NCBI RefSeq assembly: GCF_900155475.1
Contig: NZ_FXAM01000001.1
Location: 1,475,501 to 1,539,500 of the forward strand
Reading direction: 5' to 3'
Origin: Methylomagnum ishizawai
GTDB lineage: Bacteria > Pseudomonadota > Gammaproteobacteria > Methylococcales > Methylococcaceae
DNA length: 64,000 bases
Part shown: piece by piece, positions 44,596-54,100 of the stretch
Numbering within the stretch: the first letter of the stretch is position 1
Layout: each line of letters begins with the position of its first letter
Notes under the pieces: generated by a model
The model's database searches: none
Told to the model about the DNA's origin: nothing
What the model saw: only the letters and a program-made list of their open reading frames with translations
Position numbers and translations under genes: made by a program

Positions 44596-45156
44596 ATGTG
44601 CGGTACCACCCGACGTTCCGAGCAAAAGGAATCCCCGTATCAAGCGGCTTTGGCGGACATCGCCGAGAATAAGCTGCATTTGTATAACCGGGATTTCAAG
44701 CCGCTGGAAAATCAATACATCAGCCGCGTGGATAACCTGGGTAGCCCGTTCCAAACCGACCGGGCCGGCGGGTTGGCCGAGAGCGGGGTGGTGCGGGCGC
44801 TTTCCCCCAAGCTCCAAGCCGCGCGGCGCGACCTGGGGGTGTCCGGCGTGGGCGCGGGGAGCGGGGCGGCGGTCATGCGTTCCGCCGCGCTGAGGAGCGC
44901 GGGCGGGGATGCGGTGGCCTCCGCCGGGGTCGGCGCGGAGATGGGGCAGCGGACCCGGTATTTGGCGGGACTCATCAACGGGGTGGGGTTGGGCAACGGG
45001 CAGGCGGGGCAGGCCGACGCCTCCATGGCGGCCCTGGCCGGACAGGAGGCCTCCCGCGCCCAATCCCAGCTCGAATACGACACGGCCAACGATTTGGCCG
45101 TGGGCCGGGGCGTCGGCACGGTGGGCGGGCTGGCCTTGGCGTCGGCGTTGAAATAG
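44596..45156 (+). CDS. Internal virion/ejection-type protein A
   Basis: 186 residues starting MCGTT, with GAGGTG upstream. The N-terminal ~50 residues (YQAALADIAENKLHLYNRDF, then KPLENQYISRVDNL) and the Gly/Ala-rich helical remainder are typical of small internal proteins ejected by podoviruses; the gene at 45,616 begins the same way (MCGDG). No catalytic motif. Role inferred from order and composition. Confidence 0.6.
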   Translation: MCGTTRRSEQKESPYQAALADIAENKLHLYNRDFKPLENQYISRVDNLGSPFQTDRAGGLAESGVVRALSPKLQAARRDLGVSGVGAGSGAAVMRSAALRSAGGDAVASAGVGAEMGQRTRYLAGLINGVGLGNGQAGQADASMAALAGQEASRAQSQLEYDTANDLAVGRGVGTVGGLALASALK

Positions 45157-45167
45157 GGGGCGGGATC

Positions 45168-45614
45168 ATGGGTGTCCGGTCGGCCACGGTGATGGATGTG
45201 CCCGCCCTGGTGGGCTTGGCGAAGGCGATGCACGCGGAAAGCGGGTTCGCCGGGTTGGATTTCAACGAGAACATCATGGCGGCGACCTTCCTGGAACTGC
45301 TGGGCCAGGGGCAATTCCTGGCGGTGTACGAGCGGGAGGGGCGCGTCGTCGGCGGCTATGCCGGGTATCTGTCCCGGTGCTGCTTCGGGGCCGATTTGAT
45401 GGCCCACGACTACGGGGTGTTCGTGGCCCCGGAGGCGCGGGGGTCGCGGGCGGCTTGGGTGTTGGCCAAGGCGTTCGTGGCGTGGGCCCAACAGGCCGGG
45501 GCCAAGCAGATCAGGCCGGGGGTGTCCACGGGCGGGGCGGGGGCGGGCGCGGAAGCGCTGTACGCCAAGCTGGGCTTCCGGCGGGTCGGGGCTTTGTTCG
45601 CGATGGAGGTTTGA
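45168..45614 (+). CDS. GNAT-family N-acetyltransferase
   Basis: 148 residues with the GNAT fold: an N-terminal MGVRSATVMDVPALVGLAKA, central FLAVYEREGRVVGGYAGYLS, and the acetyl-CoA pyrophosphate-binding region DYGVFVAPEARGSRAAWVLA (a variant of Q/R-x-x-G-x-G/A), then LYAKLGFRRVGALFAMEV. GNAT genes are frequent among phage tail and ejection genes and may modify host or virion proteins. The substrate is unknown. It is located between two MCG-type ejection proteins. Confidence 0.85.
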   Translation: MGVRSATVMDVPALVGLAKAMHAESGFAGLDFNENIMAATFLELLGQGQFLAVYEREGRVVGGYAGYLSRCCFGADLMAHDYGVFVAPEARGSRAAWVLAKAFVAWAQQAGAKQIRPGVSTGGAGAGAEALYAKLGFRRVGALFAMEV

Positions 45615-45615
45615 G

Positions 45616-46035
45616 ATGTGCGGCGATGGTGGCGGGACGAAGCAGGAATTCGCGCAGAGCGCCCGGTTCGCGGGGGTGGCGCGGAACCTTTGGGACGATT
45701 ACCAGCAGCGGTTCGCGCCGGTCCAGCGCACGCTTGCGAACACGTTGCTCATGGATGGCTTGGACGCCAACCGCCAGGCCGACGCGGCGGCGGACACGGT
45801 GGGCAAGGCGTTCGATGCCCAGCGGGCCGGGTTCGACCTGGATTCGTCCCGGCGCGGCCTCGTGTTGACGCCCGAGCAGCGGACGGCGGCGGACCGTCAG
45901 TTCGACCTGGGGCGGGCCAGCGCCCTGGTGGCCAATCGGAACGCGGTGCGGCAGGGGGTGTTGGACACCGATACGGCGCTGGTGGGGGGCGGCACGTTGT
46001 CGTCCGCCGGGCGTGGTATCCAGATGGGGGGTTAG
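45616..46035 (+). CDS. Internal virion/ejection-type protein B
   Basis: 139 residues starting MCGDGGG with GGAGG upstream. It has a helical middle (NLWDDYQQRFAPVQRTLANT; ADAAADTVGKAFDAQRAGFD). The pattern Y-Q-x-R-F-x-P before a long helix recurs in T7 gp14-like internal proteins. It probably joins the ejection conduit with its neighbours. Inferred from context, not proven. Confidence 0.58.
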   Translation: MCGDGGGTKQEFAQSARFAGVARNLWDDYQQRFAPVQRTLANTLLMDGLDANRQADAAADTVGKAFDAQRAGFDLDSSRRGLVLTPEQRTAADRQFDLGRASALVANRNAVRQGVLDTDTALVGGGTLSSAGRGIQMGG

Positions 46036-46038
46036 GCC

Positions 46039-46566
46039 ATGCCGGGGATCGTCGATATGGGGCGGGGCTTGCGCGGGCAGGCCTTGCAGAGCATGGGAGA
46101 GCTTTCCGCGCAGGAAACGCAGCGGGCGAACACCAACCGGGCCTTGCGGGGGCAGCGGGGCCAGGCGTTGGGGCAGGGGTTGGGGACGCTGGGCGGGGTG
46201 GCGGCGAGCTACGTGCTGGGCCAAACGTTGAACGGCGCTGGCTTGGCCATGACTGGCGCGGGCGGCGGTATCACCGGCGGATTGACCACGGGCGGGCTGG
46301 GCGCGACGGGTGCCGGAACCGGCCTGACCGGGATGACGGCGGGCGGGAATGCCTTGGTGCTGTCGCCCCAGGCCACCGCTGCCGGGCAAGCGGCGTTGAC
46401 GCCGGGTTTGGCGAACGCGGGCGGTGTTACGGCAGGGGGTACGGCGGGAACTGCGGGCGGCACTACGGCCAGTTCGACGGGCCTGGGCACGGCATTGGTA
46501 AATGGCGCTTACGCGGTTGGTAATGCCGCTGGGGCTGCTTGGTCTTGGCTGGCGGCACTGCTTTAG
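46039..46566 (+). CDS. Gly/Ala-rich ejection-type protein with hydrophobic segments
   Basis: 175 residues. A helical N-terminus (RGQALQSMGELSAQETQRAN) is followed by ~110 residues dominated by Gly, Ala, Thr and Leu (GGITGGLTTGGLGATGAGTG) and a C-terminal hydrophobic helix (GAYAVGNAAGAAWSWLAALL). Composition suits a protein that inserts into host membranes on ejection. It is spaced 3 bp from the preceding gene. Confidence 0.58.
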   Translation: MPGIVDMGRGLRGQALQSMGELSAQETQRANTNRALRGQRGQALGQGLGTLGGVAASYVLGQTLNGAGLAMTGAGGGITGGLTTGGLGATGAGTGLTGMTAGGNALVLSPQATAAGQAALTPGLANAGGVTAGGTAGTAGGTTASSTGLGTALVNGAYAVGNAAGAAWSWLAALL

Positions 46567-46577
46567 GAGGCAGAGGC

Positions 46578-48014
46578 ATGAACGGTTCGATGGGTGCGGG
46601 TTTGGTCCAAGGCTTGGCCCAGGGGCTGGAATTGGGGGACCAGATGTCGTTGCGGAAGGCCGCGCTGGACCTCCAGGGCCGGGCGGATGCGCGGGCCGAG
46701 CAGGAACAGGCGTTCAGCCAAGGCTTGAGGGGCCAAGCCTTGCGGTTGCAGCAAGACCAGTTGGCCGAGCAAACCCGGCAGGCCCAGGCGCGGGAGGGGC
46801 AGTCCGAGCGGCAAATCGGCATCGCGGCCCAGGCGTTGGGCTTGGACGAGTCCAAGTTCAAGCAGACGCAACAGCAACAGGCGTTCGAGAACCAAGTCAC
46901 CAGCGAGAAATTGGGGCGGGAGCGGGCGCTATTCCCCTTGCAGCAGCAGGGCGCGGAACTGGAACTGGCGAAGGCCCGGCAGGCGCAGGCCGAGACCGAA
47001 AAGGCGCTGGCGGTGCGGAAATCCATGAACATCCTGACCCAGATGCAGGGCGGGTTGATCGATCCGAACAGCGCCGAGGATTATTACCAGACCTTGAAGA
47101 CCGCGACCGGCATCGACCCGATGGGCTTCGCCGATGGCCAGGTGGACGGGCTGCTGCGGACCTTCACCGCGGTGCATGACGGCAAGCTGGACCCGAATGC
47201 GCCGGAAGCCCTCGACGCGGCGAACGGGATGTTCGGGGCGCGGCTACAGCGGGGGATCGGCGACCGGATCGACCTGCCGGGCGTGCAGGCGGTGGGGGCG
47301 GATGGCAAGCCGGTGGCCGGGGTGAAGGGGGAAGTGGTGGACAAACGGCTAAGCCGGGTGATTCCCGTCCCGGACGACGCGGGGAACCCATCGGGGAGGT
47401 TCGTCTTCGGGGTGGCTTCGACGGTGAAGGCACCGGACGGGAAGCTCTATACCTACGAAGCGCCGTTGTCGTTGTATGGCACCAGTCATCCCGACGATCC
47501 GGCGCTTGTGCTGGATGGCAACGATGTCAGCGGGCACGCGGCGGCGTTGCTGCAAATCCAGCATCGGTACCTGACGGACCCCAAGTTCAAGGCGGGGTTC
47601 GATACGATGCTGGTGGGCCGGACCCCGCCGAAGGAGGCGGCGGAGATCGAACTGAAACAGGCCGAGGCCACGAACAAGCGGGCGGAGGCGGTCAAGCACC
47701 TGGCGGAGGCGGGAACCCACGACAAGGTGCTGAAATCGGTCCACGACCTTTTGAACAAGCGCTTCGCCGCCGATAGTTTGGAGGGCGTTGCCAAGGATCA
47801 GCGGGAATTGATGGACCAAAGCCGGGTGTTGGCCGGGAAGTACCGGGCGCGGTATCCGAACGCCACGGCGGAACAGATTTATGGGGCCGTGGTGCGGGAT
47901 TTGGGCGGGGGCCAATCCAAGGATTCAGGGGACTACCAGGAGGGGGAGGTTTACCAGGATGGGCAGGGGAACCAGGCGGTTTATAAGGGCGGGAAATGGG
48001 TGGATTTGCCGTGA
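46578..48014 (+). CDS. Large internal virion/ejection protein
   Basis: 478 residues from ATG 46578 with AGGAGG upstream. Residues ~20-165 form one long Gln/Glu/Arg-rich helix or coiled coil (QQDQLAEQTRQAQAREGQSE). A mixed domain follows (GRFVFGVASTVKAPDGKLYT) and another helical segment (AEIELKQAEATNKRAEAVKH). The tail contains a short beta unit (YQEGEVYQDGQGNQAVYKGG). Coiled-coil internal proteins of this size occur in T7-like ejectosomes (gp15 type). Identity is inference. Confidence 0.6.
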   Translation: MNGSMGAGLVQGLAQGLELGDQMSLRKAALDLQGRADARAEQEQAFSQGLRGQALRLQQDQLAEQTRQAQAREGQSERQIGIAAQALGLDESKFKQTQQQQAFENQVTSEKLGRERALFPLQQQGAELELAKARQAQAETEKALAVRKSMNILTQMQGGLIDPNSAEDYYQTLKTATGIDPMGFADGQVDGLLRTFTAVHDGKLDPNAPEALDAANGMFGARLQRGIGDRIDLPGVQAVGADGKPVAGVKGEVVDKRLSRVIPVPDDAGNPSGRFVFGVASTVKAPDGKLYTYEAPLSLYGTSHPDDPALVLDGNDVSGHAAALLQIQHRYLTDPKFKAGFDTMLVGRTPPKEAAEIELKQAEATNKRAEAVKHLAEAGTHDKVLKSVHDLLNKRFAADSLEGVAKDQRELMDQSRVLAGKYRARYPNATAEQIYGAVVRDLGGGQSKDSGDYQEGEVYQDGQGNQAVYKGGKWVDLP

Positions 48015-48076
48015 TCCGATAATGCCTATCTATACACGGCGATAGCGGATGGTGTGCCTTCCCTGGACGCTGGATT

Positions 48077-48092
48077 CCGGCATCCATGCCGG
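48077..48092. repeat. REP-like hairpin between the ejection protein and the giant gene
   Basis: CCGGCA-TCCA-TGCCGG inside the longer sequence GGATTCCGGCATCCATGCC followed by GGGATGACGG. This resembles a dispersed bacterial intergenic repeat rather than a phage element. It lies in the 118-bp gap 48,015-48,132; there is no T tract. Confidence 0.5.
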
Positions 48093-48132
48093 GATGACGG
48101 CGCGAATCGATTTCTGAACCAAGGGGTTCGTC

Positions 48133-51100
48133 ATGGCCTTCGATCCTTCCACCGCACGGCCCCTTGCGGCTGTTCCTTCGACCTCCGGCGGCGATGATTT
48201 CGAGTTGCCCCCGTTGGAGCCTGTCGCCGCGAGGACGACACGGTTCGATCCTTCCACCGCACGCCCTTACAGCCCGCCGCTGTCCGGGCGCGTCAAGGGT
48301 TGGGCCGGTGCCGCCCTGTCCCTGGCCGAACCCGAACTGGCGGGCGCGGCCAAGCTGTTGAAAACCCCCGCTTCAACGCCCGCCCCGGAGGCGCAATCGC
48401 GCCGGGATTTCATCGAGGCGCTACGCCCCCATGCGGAGCGGGTCGGTGCCCGGCTCGGCATCGCGCCGGAATATCTCATCGCCCAAGCGGCCCAGGAAAC
48501 CGGCTGGGGCAAGCACGTCCCCGGTAACAACCTGTTCGGGATCAAGGGCCGGTATCGCGGGCAGGGCCGGGAACTCGACACCACCGAGGGCGCGGGCACG
48601 CCGGAGCGGGCGGTGTTCAAGACCTATCCCTCCCCCGCCGAAGCGTTCGACGACCTGGGCGCGACGCTGCGGAATCCGCGCTATGCCGCCGCGCTGCATC
48701 CGAAGTCGGTGGAGGAATACGGCAACGGCCTGAAAGCGGGCGGCTATGCCACCGACCCCCACTATGCGCGGAACATCGGCGACCGGCTGCGGGAATACCG
48801 TGCGGCCCTGGGGCAGGCACCCACGGCGGGCGATTATGGGCGGGTGCTGGCCGGGAGCGCCGGGGCGTTGGTGCCGGAGACCCTGGCCGGGCTGGGGCGC
48901 ATGGAACTGGGGGCGGAGCGGGCGCTGGGCGTGCGCCCGTTGGGGCGGGATGCGCGGGCGGCGGTTTTCGATTGGCTGGGCGGGCTGGCGAAGTCCACGC
49001 GGGATTACTGGCATTCGGGCATGACCCCGGCGGGCCGGGAACAGCTTCTGAATGGCGAGTTGATCCGCAGCGACACCGACCCGGCGACGGGGGAAACCTC
49101 GTATGCCTTGGGCGGGCATCCGGGGCAAACCATCCTGTCCGGTGCCTTGGAATCCGCGCCGGGCGTCCTGGCCATGGGGGGCTTGGGCAAGGCGGCGCTG
49201 TCCGGGCTGGGCTTCACGGCGGAGCAGGTGGCGGAGCGGGCCGTCGAACACGGCATCGCGCCGGGGCTGGCCGGGTGGCTCGGCAAGGTGGCGACTTCGG
49301 GCGCGGCCTATGGCGGCGCGGAGGGTTTGATTTCCGGGGCGCAGGATGCCGAGCAGACTTTCCAGGACTTCATGGCGATCCCGCCCGAGGGCTATACCCG
49401 GCTGCCCGCGTTCCGGGAGGCTTTCCTGGAAACCGACCGCGATTTGCCGTTGTTGGAGCGACAGGCGCGGGCCTGGCGGACGGTGGCCGAGCGGGCGGCG
49501 CTGGACGTGGGCGCGAAGGCGGGCGCGGTGGCGGGCCTGACCAGCGCGGCGACCGGCGGCGGGATGTTCCGCGCCCTGGAAGCGCCGTCGCGCACGGCGG
49601 TGGGCGGTCTGGCCAAGAACGCCTTGGTCGAGGCGGGGCAGGAAGCGCCGCAGAGTGGCTATGAGCAGTGGGCCCAGAACGAGGCCAAGCGGGATTATAT
49701 CGACCCGGCCCAATCCCCGTGGGCGGGGGTGGCCAATGCCGCCGCCACGGGCGCGGCGGTGGGGGGATTGCTCGGGGGCGTCACGGGTGGATTCACGGGC
49801 GGCGGGACCGGCGAACCGGCGCGGGCGGTGGGGGATGTAGCCGAGCAGACGGTTATCCAAGAGGGTGGTGGTCAAACCGCGCCGGGAACCGCGCAAGCCG
49901 TTGATGCGCAAAGTATTGGCGAGGGTGCTGAAGCAGCTCCACAAGCTGTGCCCGAAACCCCTATTCCAGCGCCCGCGCCACAGCCCGTCGTGTCCGCGCC
50001 CACCGATGCCGATTACCGGGAAGCGGTGATCGCTGCACGGGAGAAGTGGGACCAAAAGCTATCGCCGCAAGCGCGGCAGGTCGCCTTGAACCGTCTGGGC
50101 GTGACCGGTGAGGGACTGGCGGATACGGCGTTCTTCGAGTTGCCGCAGGTGGTGCAGGGCGTCTTGGTCCAATCGCGGTTACAAGCGATGGGTAGGGCAA
50201 AGCAACCGCCAAAGGCAGAGATCAAGCCCGCCAAACTGCCCAAAGCGAAGAAAACCGCTCCGGCCCCGCCGTCCGCCGCGCCCGCGCCCGCGCCCTTTGA
50301 CGAGGATGTGCCGCTGTCCTGGCCGACCGCTGGCGGCGGGCCGGCCACCCCGGCCCCGGTCGCGGTGCCCGCTCCGGCGCAAGTTCCGGTCGCGTCCACA
50401 GGCCCGGCGGCGCGAAGCCCCGCCGCCAAGCTTCCGGCGGATTTGGCGGGGGCGAAACCCCGGTTCGGGTATCAGGGCCAGGGGTTCGGGTTGGATTTCG
50501 AGTCCGACCTGGACAAGGCGGCGTATATCACGGCGCAGGCGACGCAATCGAAGCGGGATGCCGATTATCTGCGCTTCGTCCAGGACCATACCGGCTGGGA
50601 CGAGCCCGCCGTCCGGGCGCATGGGGCACGGGTCCGGGAGCGGGTCAAGGCGCTGGCGAAGGCGGGCGATTCCGCCGCCGGGCCGTTGCGGGTCGTGGCC
50701 GAAAAGCCCGCCAGCCCTATCGACCAAGCGGCGCATACCGCCGCGACCTCGCCGCGCAATCCGCTACCGGAACCTTCGCCAGCCCAGAAAGAGGCGGGTA
50801 ACTACCCAAAGGGCCATGTGCGGGCGTTCGGCTTGGATTTGAGTATCGAGAACCCCGAAGGCTCGGAGCGTACGGGCGTCGATCCGGGCGGCAAGCCCTG
50901 GTCGGTGCGGATGCGCGACCATTATGGGTATATCAAGGGGACGGTGGGCAAGGACAAGGACCCCATCGACCTGTTCATCAAGCCGGGCACGTCGCCGGAC
51001 CATGGGGGGCCGCTGTTCGTGGTCGATCAGGTGGGCGGGGATGGCCGGTTCGATGAACACAAGGTGATGGCCGGGTATTCCAGCCGCCAGGAGGCCGAAC

Positions 51101-54100
51101 GCGCCTATTTGCGGAATTACGCTCGCGGCTGGAAGGGGCTGGGCGCGATGACCGAGATGTCGCCGGACGGGTTCAAGTCCTGGTTGGCGAGCGGTAAGAC
51201 CCGGCGTCCGGCGGCGGAATTTATGCCTGAGGGGGCGCGGCCCGGCGATCCGGTGCCGACCGGGGGGAATGTCGGCGAAGCCGACTCCGGTGAAGTGGCC
51301 GGGCCGGGGCGGCGAAGCGATGGGGACGGCGGGGCTGTGGTTCCGCCTCCGTTCGGGGTTTTGCCGGAGGGGGGTGGTGTGGGCGAAGCCGCCGCACCCG
51401 AGGCCGTGGCCGGGCCGGTACAGGATGGGGCGGGTGGGGCGGTGGCGTCGTCCGAAGCTCTGGACCGCTTCAAGGACAACAAGCTGTTCACTGCCGACAA
51501 GGTGGCGGCGGCGCGGGCGCGGCTGAAATCGAAGCTCGGGCAGTTGAATAGCGGTTTGGACCCCGAGTTGCTGGTCGATGGCATGGTCATCGCCGGGGCG
51601 TATATCGAAAGCGGGGTGCGGTCGTTCCGCGAGTATGCCCGGTTGATGATGGACGACCTGGGCGATACGGTGAAGCCCTACCTGTTGTCGTTCTGGGAGG
51701 GGGCGCGGAATTATCCAGGGCTGGATACCCAAGGCATGACCGGGGTGGAGGAGTCGCGGCGGGATCATGCGGCGTTGATGGCGGGAAAAGATTTGGAAGG
51801 AATTAAGCCGTTGTCCGCCGCACCAGAAGCCGCGCCCGCCGGGGGCTCCGGCGATGATCGGACGAATCCGCAAAATTCGGGCGGGGATTCGTCCGTTTCC
51901 CCGGCGGCGGATGAGGGACAGGCTTATCATGCTGGTGTGGCCGATTTTCTGGCCAAAAAGCCCCGTGTGTTGCCGAGTTATTTCACCAAGCCCAGCGGAA
52001 AGCTGGCTAGGGATTGGTACCGGGGGTGGGATGCGGCGAACTTGGCCGCGCCGGTTGCCGAACCGAACCAACCACAGGAGCAAACCCATGAACAACCCAC
52101 CCAATCCAACCCCACCAGCGCAGGACGGCCCGGACTTCGAGCAGTGGGTGCGGAGGACGGCGCGGAGGTTCCAGGAAGCGGACATGACGCAAGCGATGGG
52201 AACGCCCAAGCAGAAGGCCATGATCGCGTATTGGAAGGAATATCGCCCGAAGATGTACCAGCGGATGAAGGCGTTGAGGCTGCTGGAAAAGCTGGCGTTC
52301 GTGCTGGAAAACCTGGCGATAGAGGAAGAGGACCGCAACCTGAAGGGCGGCATGGGCTGGCCGGACAGCCGGGAACAGGCGGAACAGGGGTGGCTGTTGA
52401 TGGAGCCGGAGGAGGACGATCCGTTGGAGAACCTGCCGCCAACGGAGAGGCGGCAGGCGGAGAGGTTCCTGGAGTGGGAACGGGAGGCCGAGGCGAACGG
52501 GACTCCGGCGGAGGATCGTTGGTGGCGGCAACACCTGGAGGACTGGGGGGTACCCTGGACTCAAACGCCGGGACCGTGGACGGAGCTACAGCAAGCCCTG
52601 GACCACGGGCAGGAGCTGGTGGCGCAGTCGCAAGCGCGGCGGGCGGCAAAGGCAAGCGTCGAAAAAAGGCCGCCGAAGAACCCGGCGTAACCCCGGAACT
52701 GCGGGTGGAGGTGGACGGCGGCGAACAGACGCGCCTGCCGAACTATCACTTGACCGACCCGAAAGCCATTGTTGGCGGCGGGCCGAAGGAACGCTTCCGG
52801 CGTAATCGGCGGGCCATCGAGGCCTATAACACCCTGGTGGACGAGAACCGCCAGCCGACCCCGGAAGAACGGGACGCCCTGGCGGCTTATATGGGGTGGG
52901 GGTCGTTCGGCCAGGAGTTGTTCCAAGGGTCTTGGGCCAAGCCGGTGTACCGGGAGGGCTGGCAGGCGGAAAACGATTGGCTGCGCGAACACTTGGGCGA
53001 GGAGGCTTGGAAGTCGGCCCAAGGGTCCATCCTCAACGCGCACTATACCGACCCGCCCACGGTGGAAGCACTGTGGGGCATGGTCGAGCGCATGGGTTTT
53101 ATCGGTGGGCGGGTGTTGGAGCCGTCCATGGGGATCGGCAATTTCTTCGCGCTGATGCCCCGGCATTTGATGGCGTCCAGTGACTTGACCGGGATTGAAC
53201 TGGACCAGATGACCGCCGGTATGACGCGGTTCCTGTACCCGGATGCCAATATCCAGCGCAAGGGCTACGAGGAGTCGCAGACGGCGGACGATTTCTACGA
53301 TGTGGTGATCGGCAATTGGCCGTTCGCGGCGCAAGGTCCATCCGACCGGCGCTACAACAAGTACGCGCCTTCCCTCCATGATTATTTCTTCCTGAAAGCC
53401 CTGGACCAGGTGCGGCCCGGTGGGCTGGTGGTCGGCATCACGTCCGCCGGTTCGATGGACAAGCAGGGGAGGACGGTGCGTTTGGCGCTGTCCAAGGCGG
53501 GGAATCTGGTGGCGGCGTACCGGTTGCCTACGGGGGCATTCCAGGATTACGCCGGGACCAAGGTGGTGACGGACATCCTGGTGTTCCAGAAAAAGGGCGA
53601 AGGGGTGCCGAACGGGATTCCCGCCGAGGAGTGGATGGAGGCCGACCATGTGATCGGCCAGCGTAGCGACGGCTCGGACGTGCGGGTGAACCGCTTCTGG
53701 CAGAAGCATCCGGCCAACATCCTGGGCGAAATGGCTGTGGGGCGCGGCACGACGCAAGGCCGGGACGGGATGATCGTGAACCGGACGGAGGATTTCGAGC
53801 GCTGGTTGCGGAAGTTGCCGCAGTTGGTACCGGAAAACATCATGACCCGGCGTGAGAGCCTGGGGAATGTCAGCTACATCAATAATACCGTGAAGGACCG
53901 CGAGGGCGCGGTGGTGGTGAAGGCGGGCGGGTTGTTCGTGGTCCAGGGCGAGCGGCTGGCGGCGCTGGCCGATGTGAAGAATTACCGGATGAAATCGGCG
54001 GCTGAAACCGCCAAGCGGGAGGCGCAGGTCCGTGCCTTGGTGGGCATGCGCGAAGCCTATGACGCGCTGATTGCCGCCGAACGGTCGGGTGCGGCTCCAG

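Noticed and set aside
48133-52087. Treating the giant frame as two genes separated by the nested gene
   Set aside because: No stop codon exists in the 48,133 frame through 52,088-52,740; I read those codons individually. Without a sequencing error the upstream domains are joined to the methylase.
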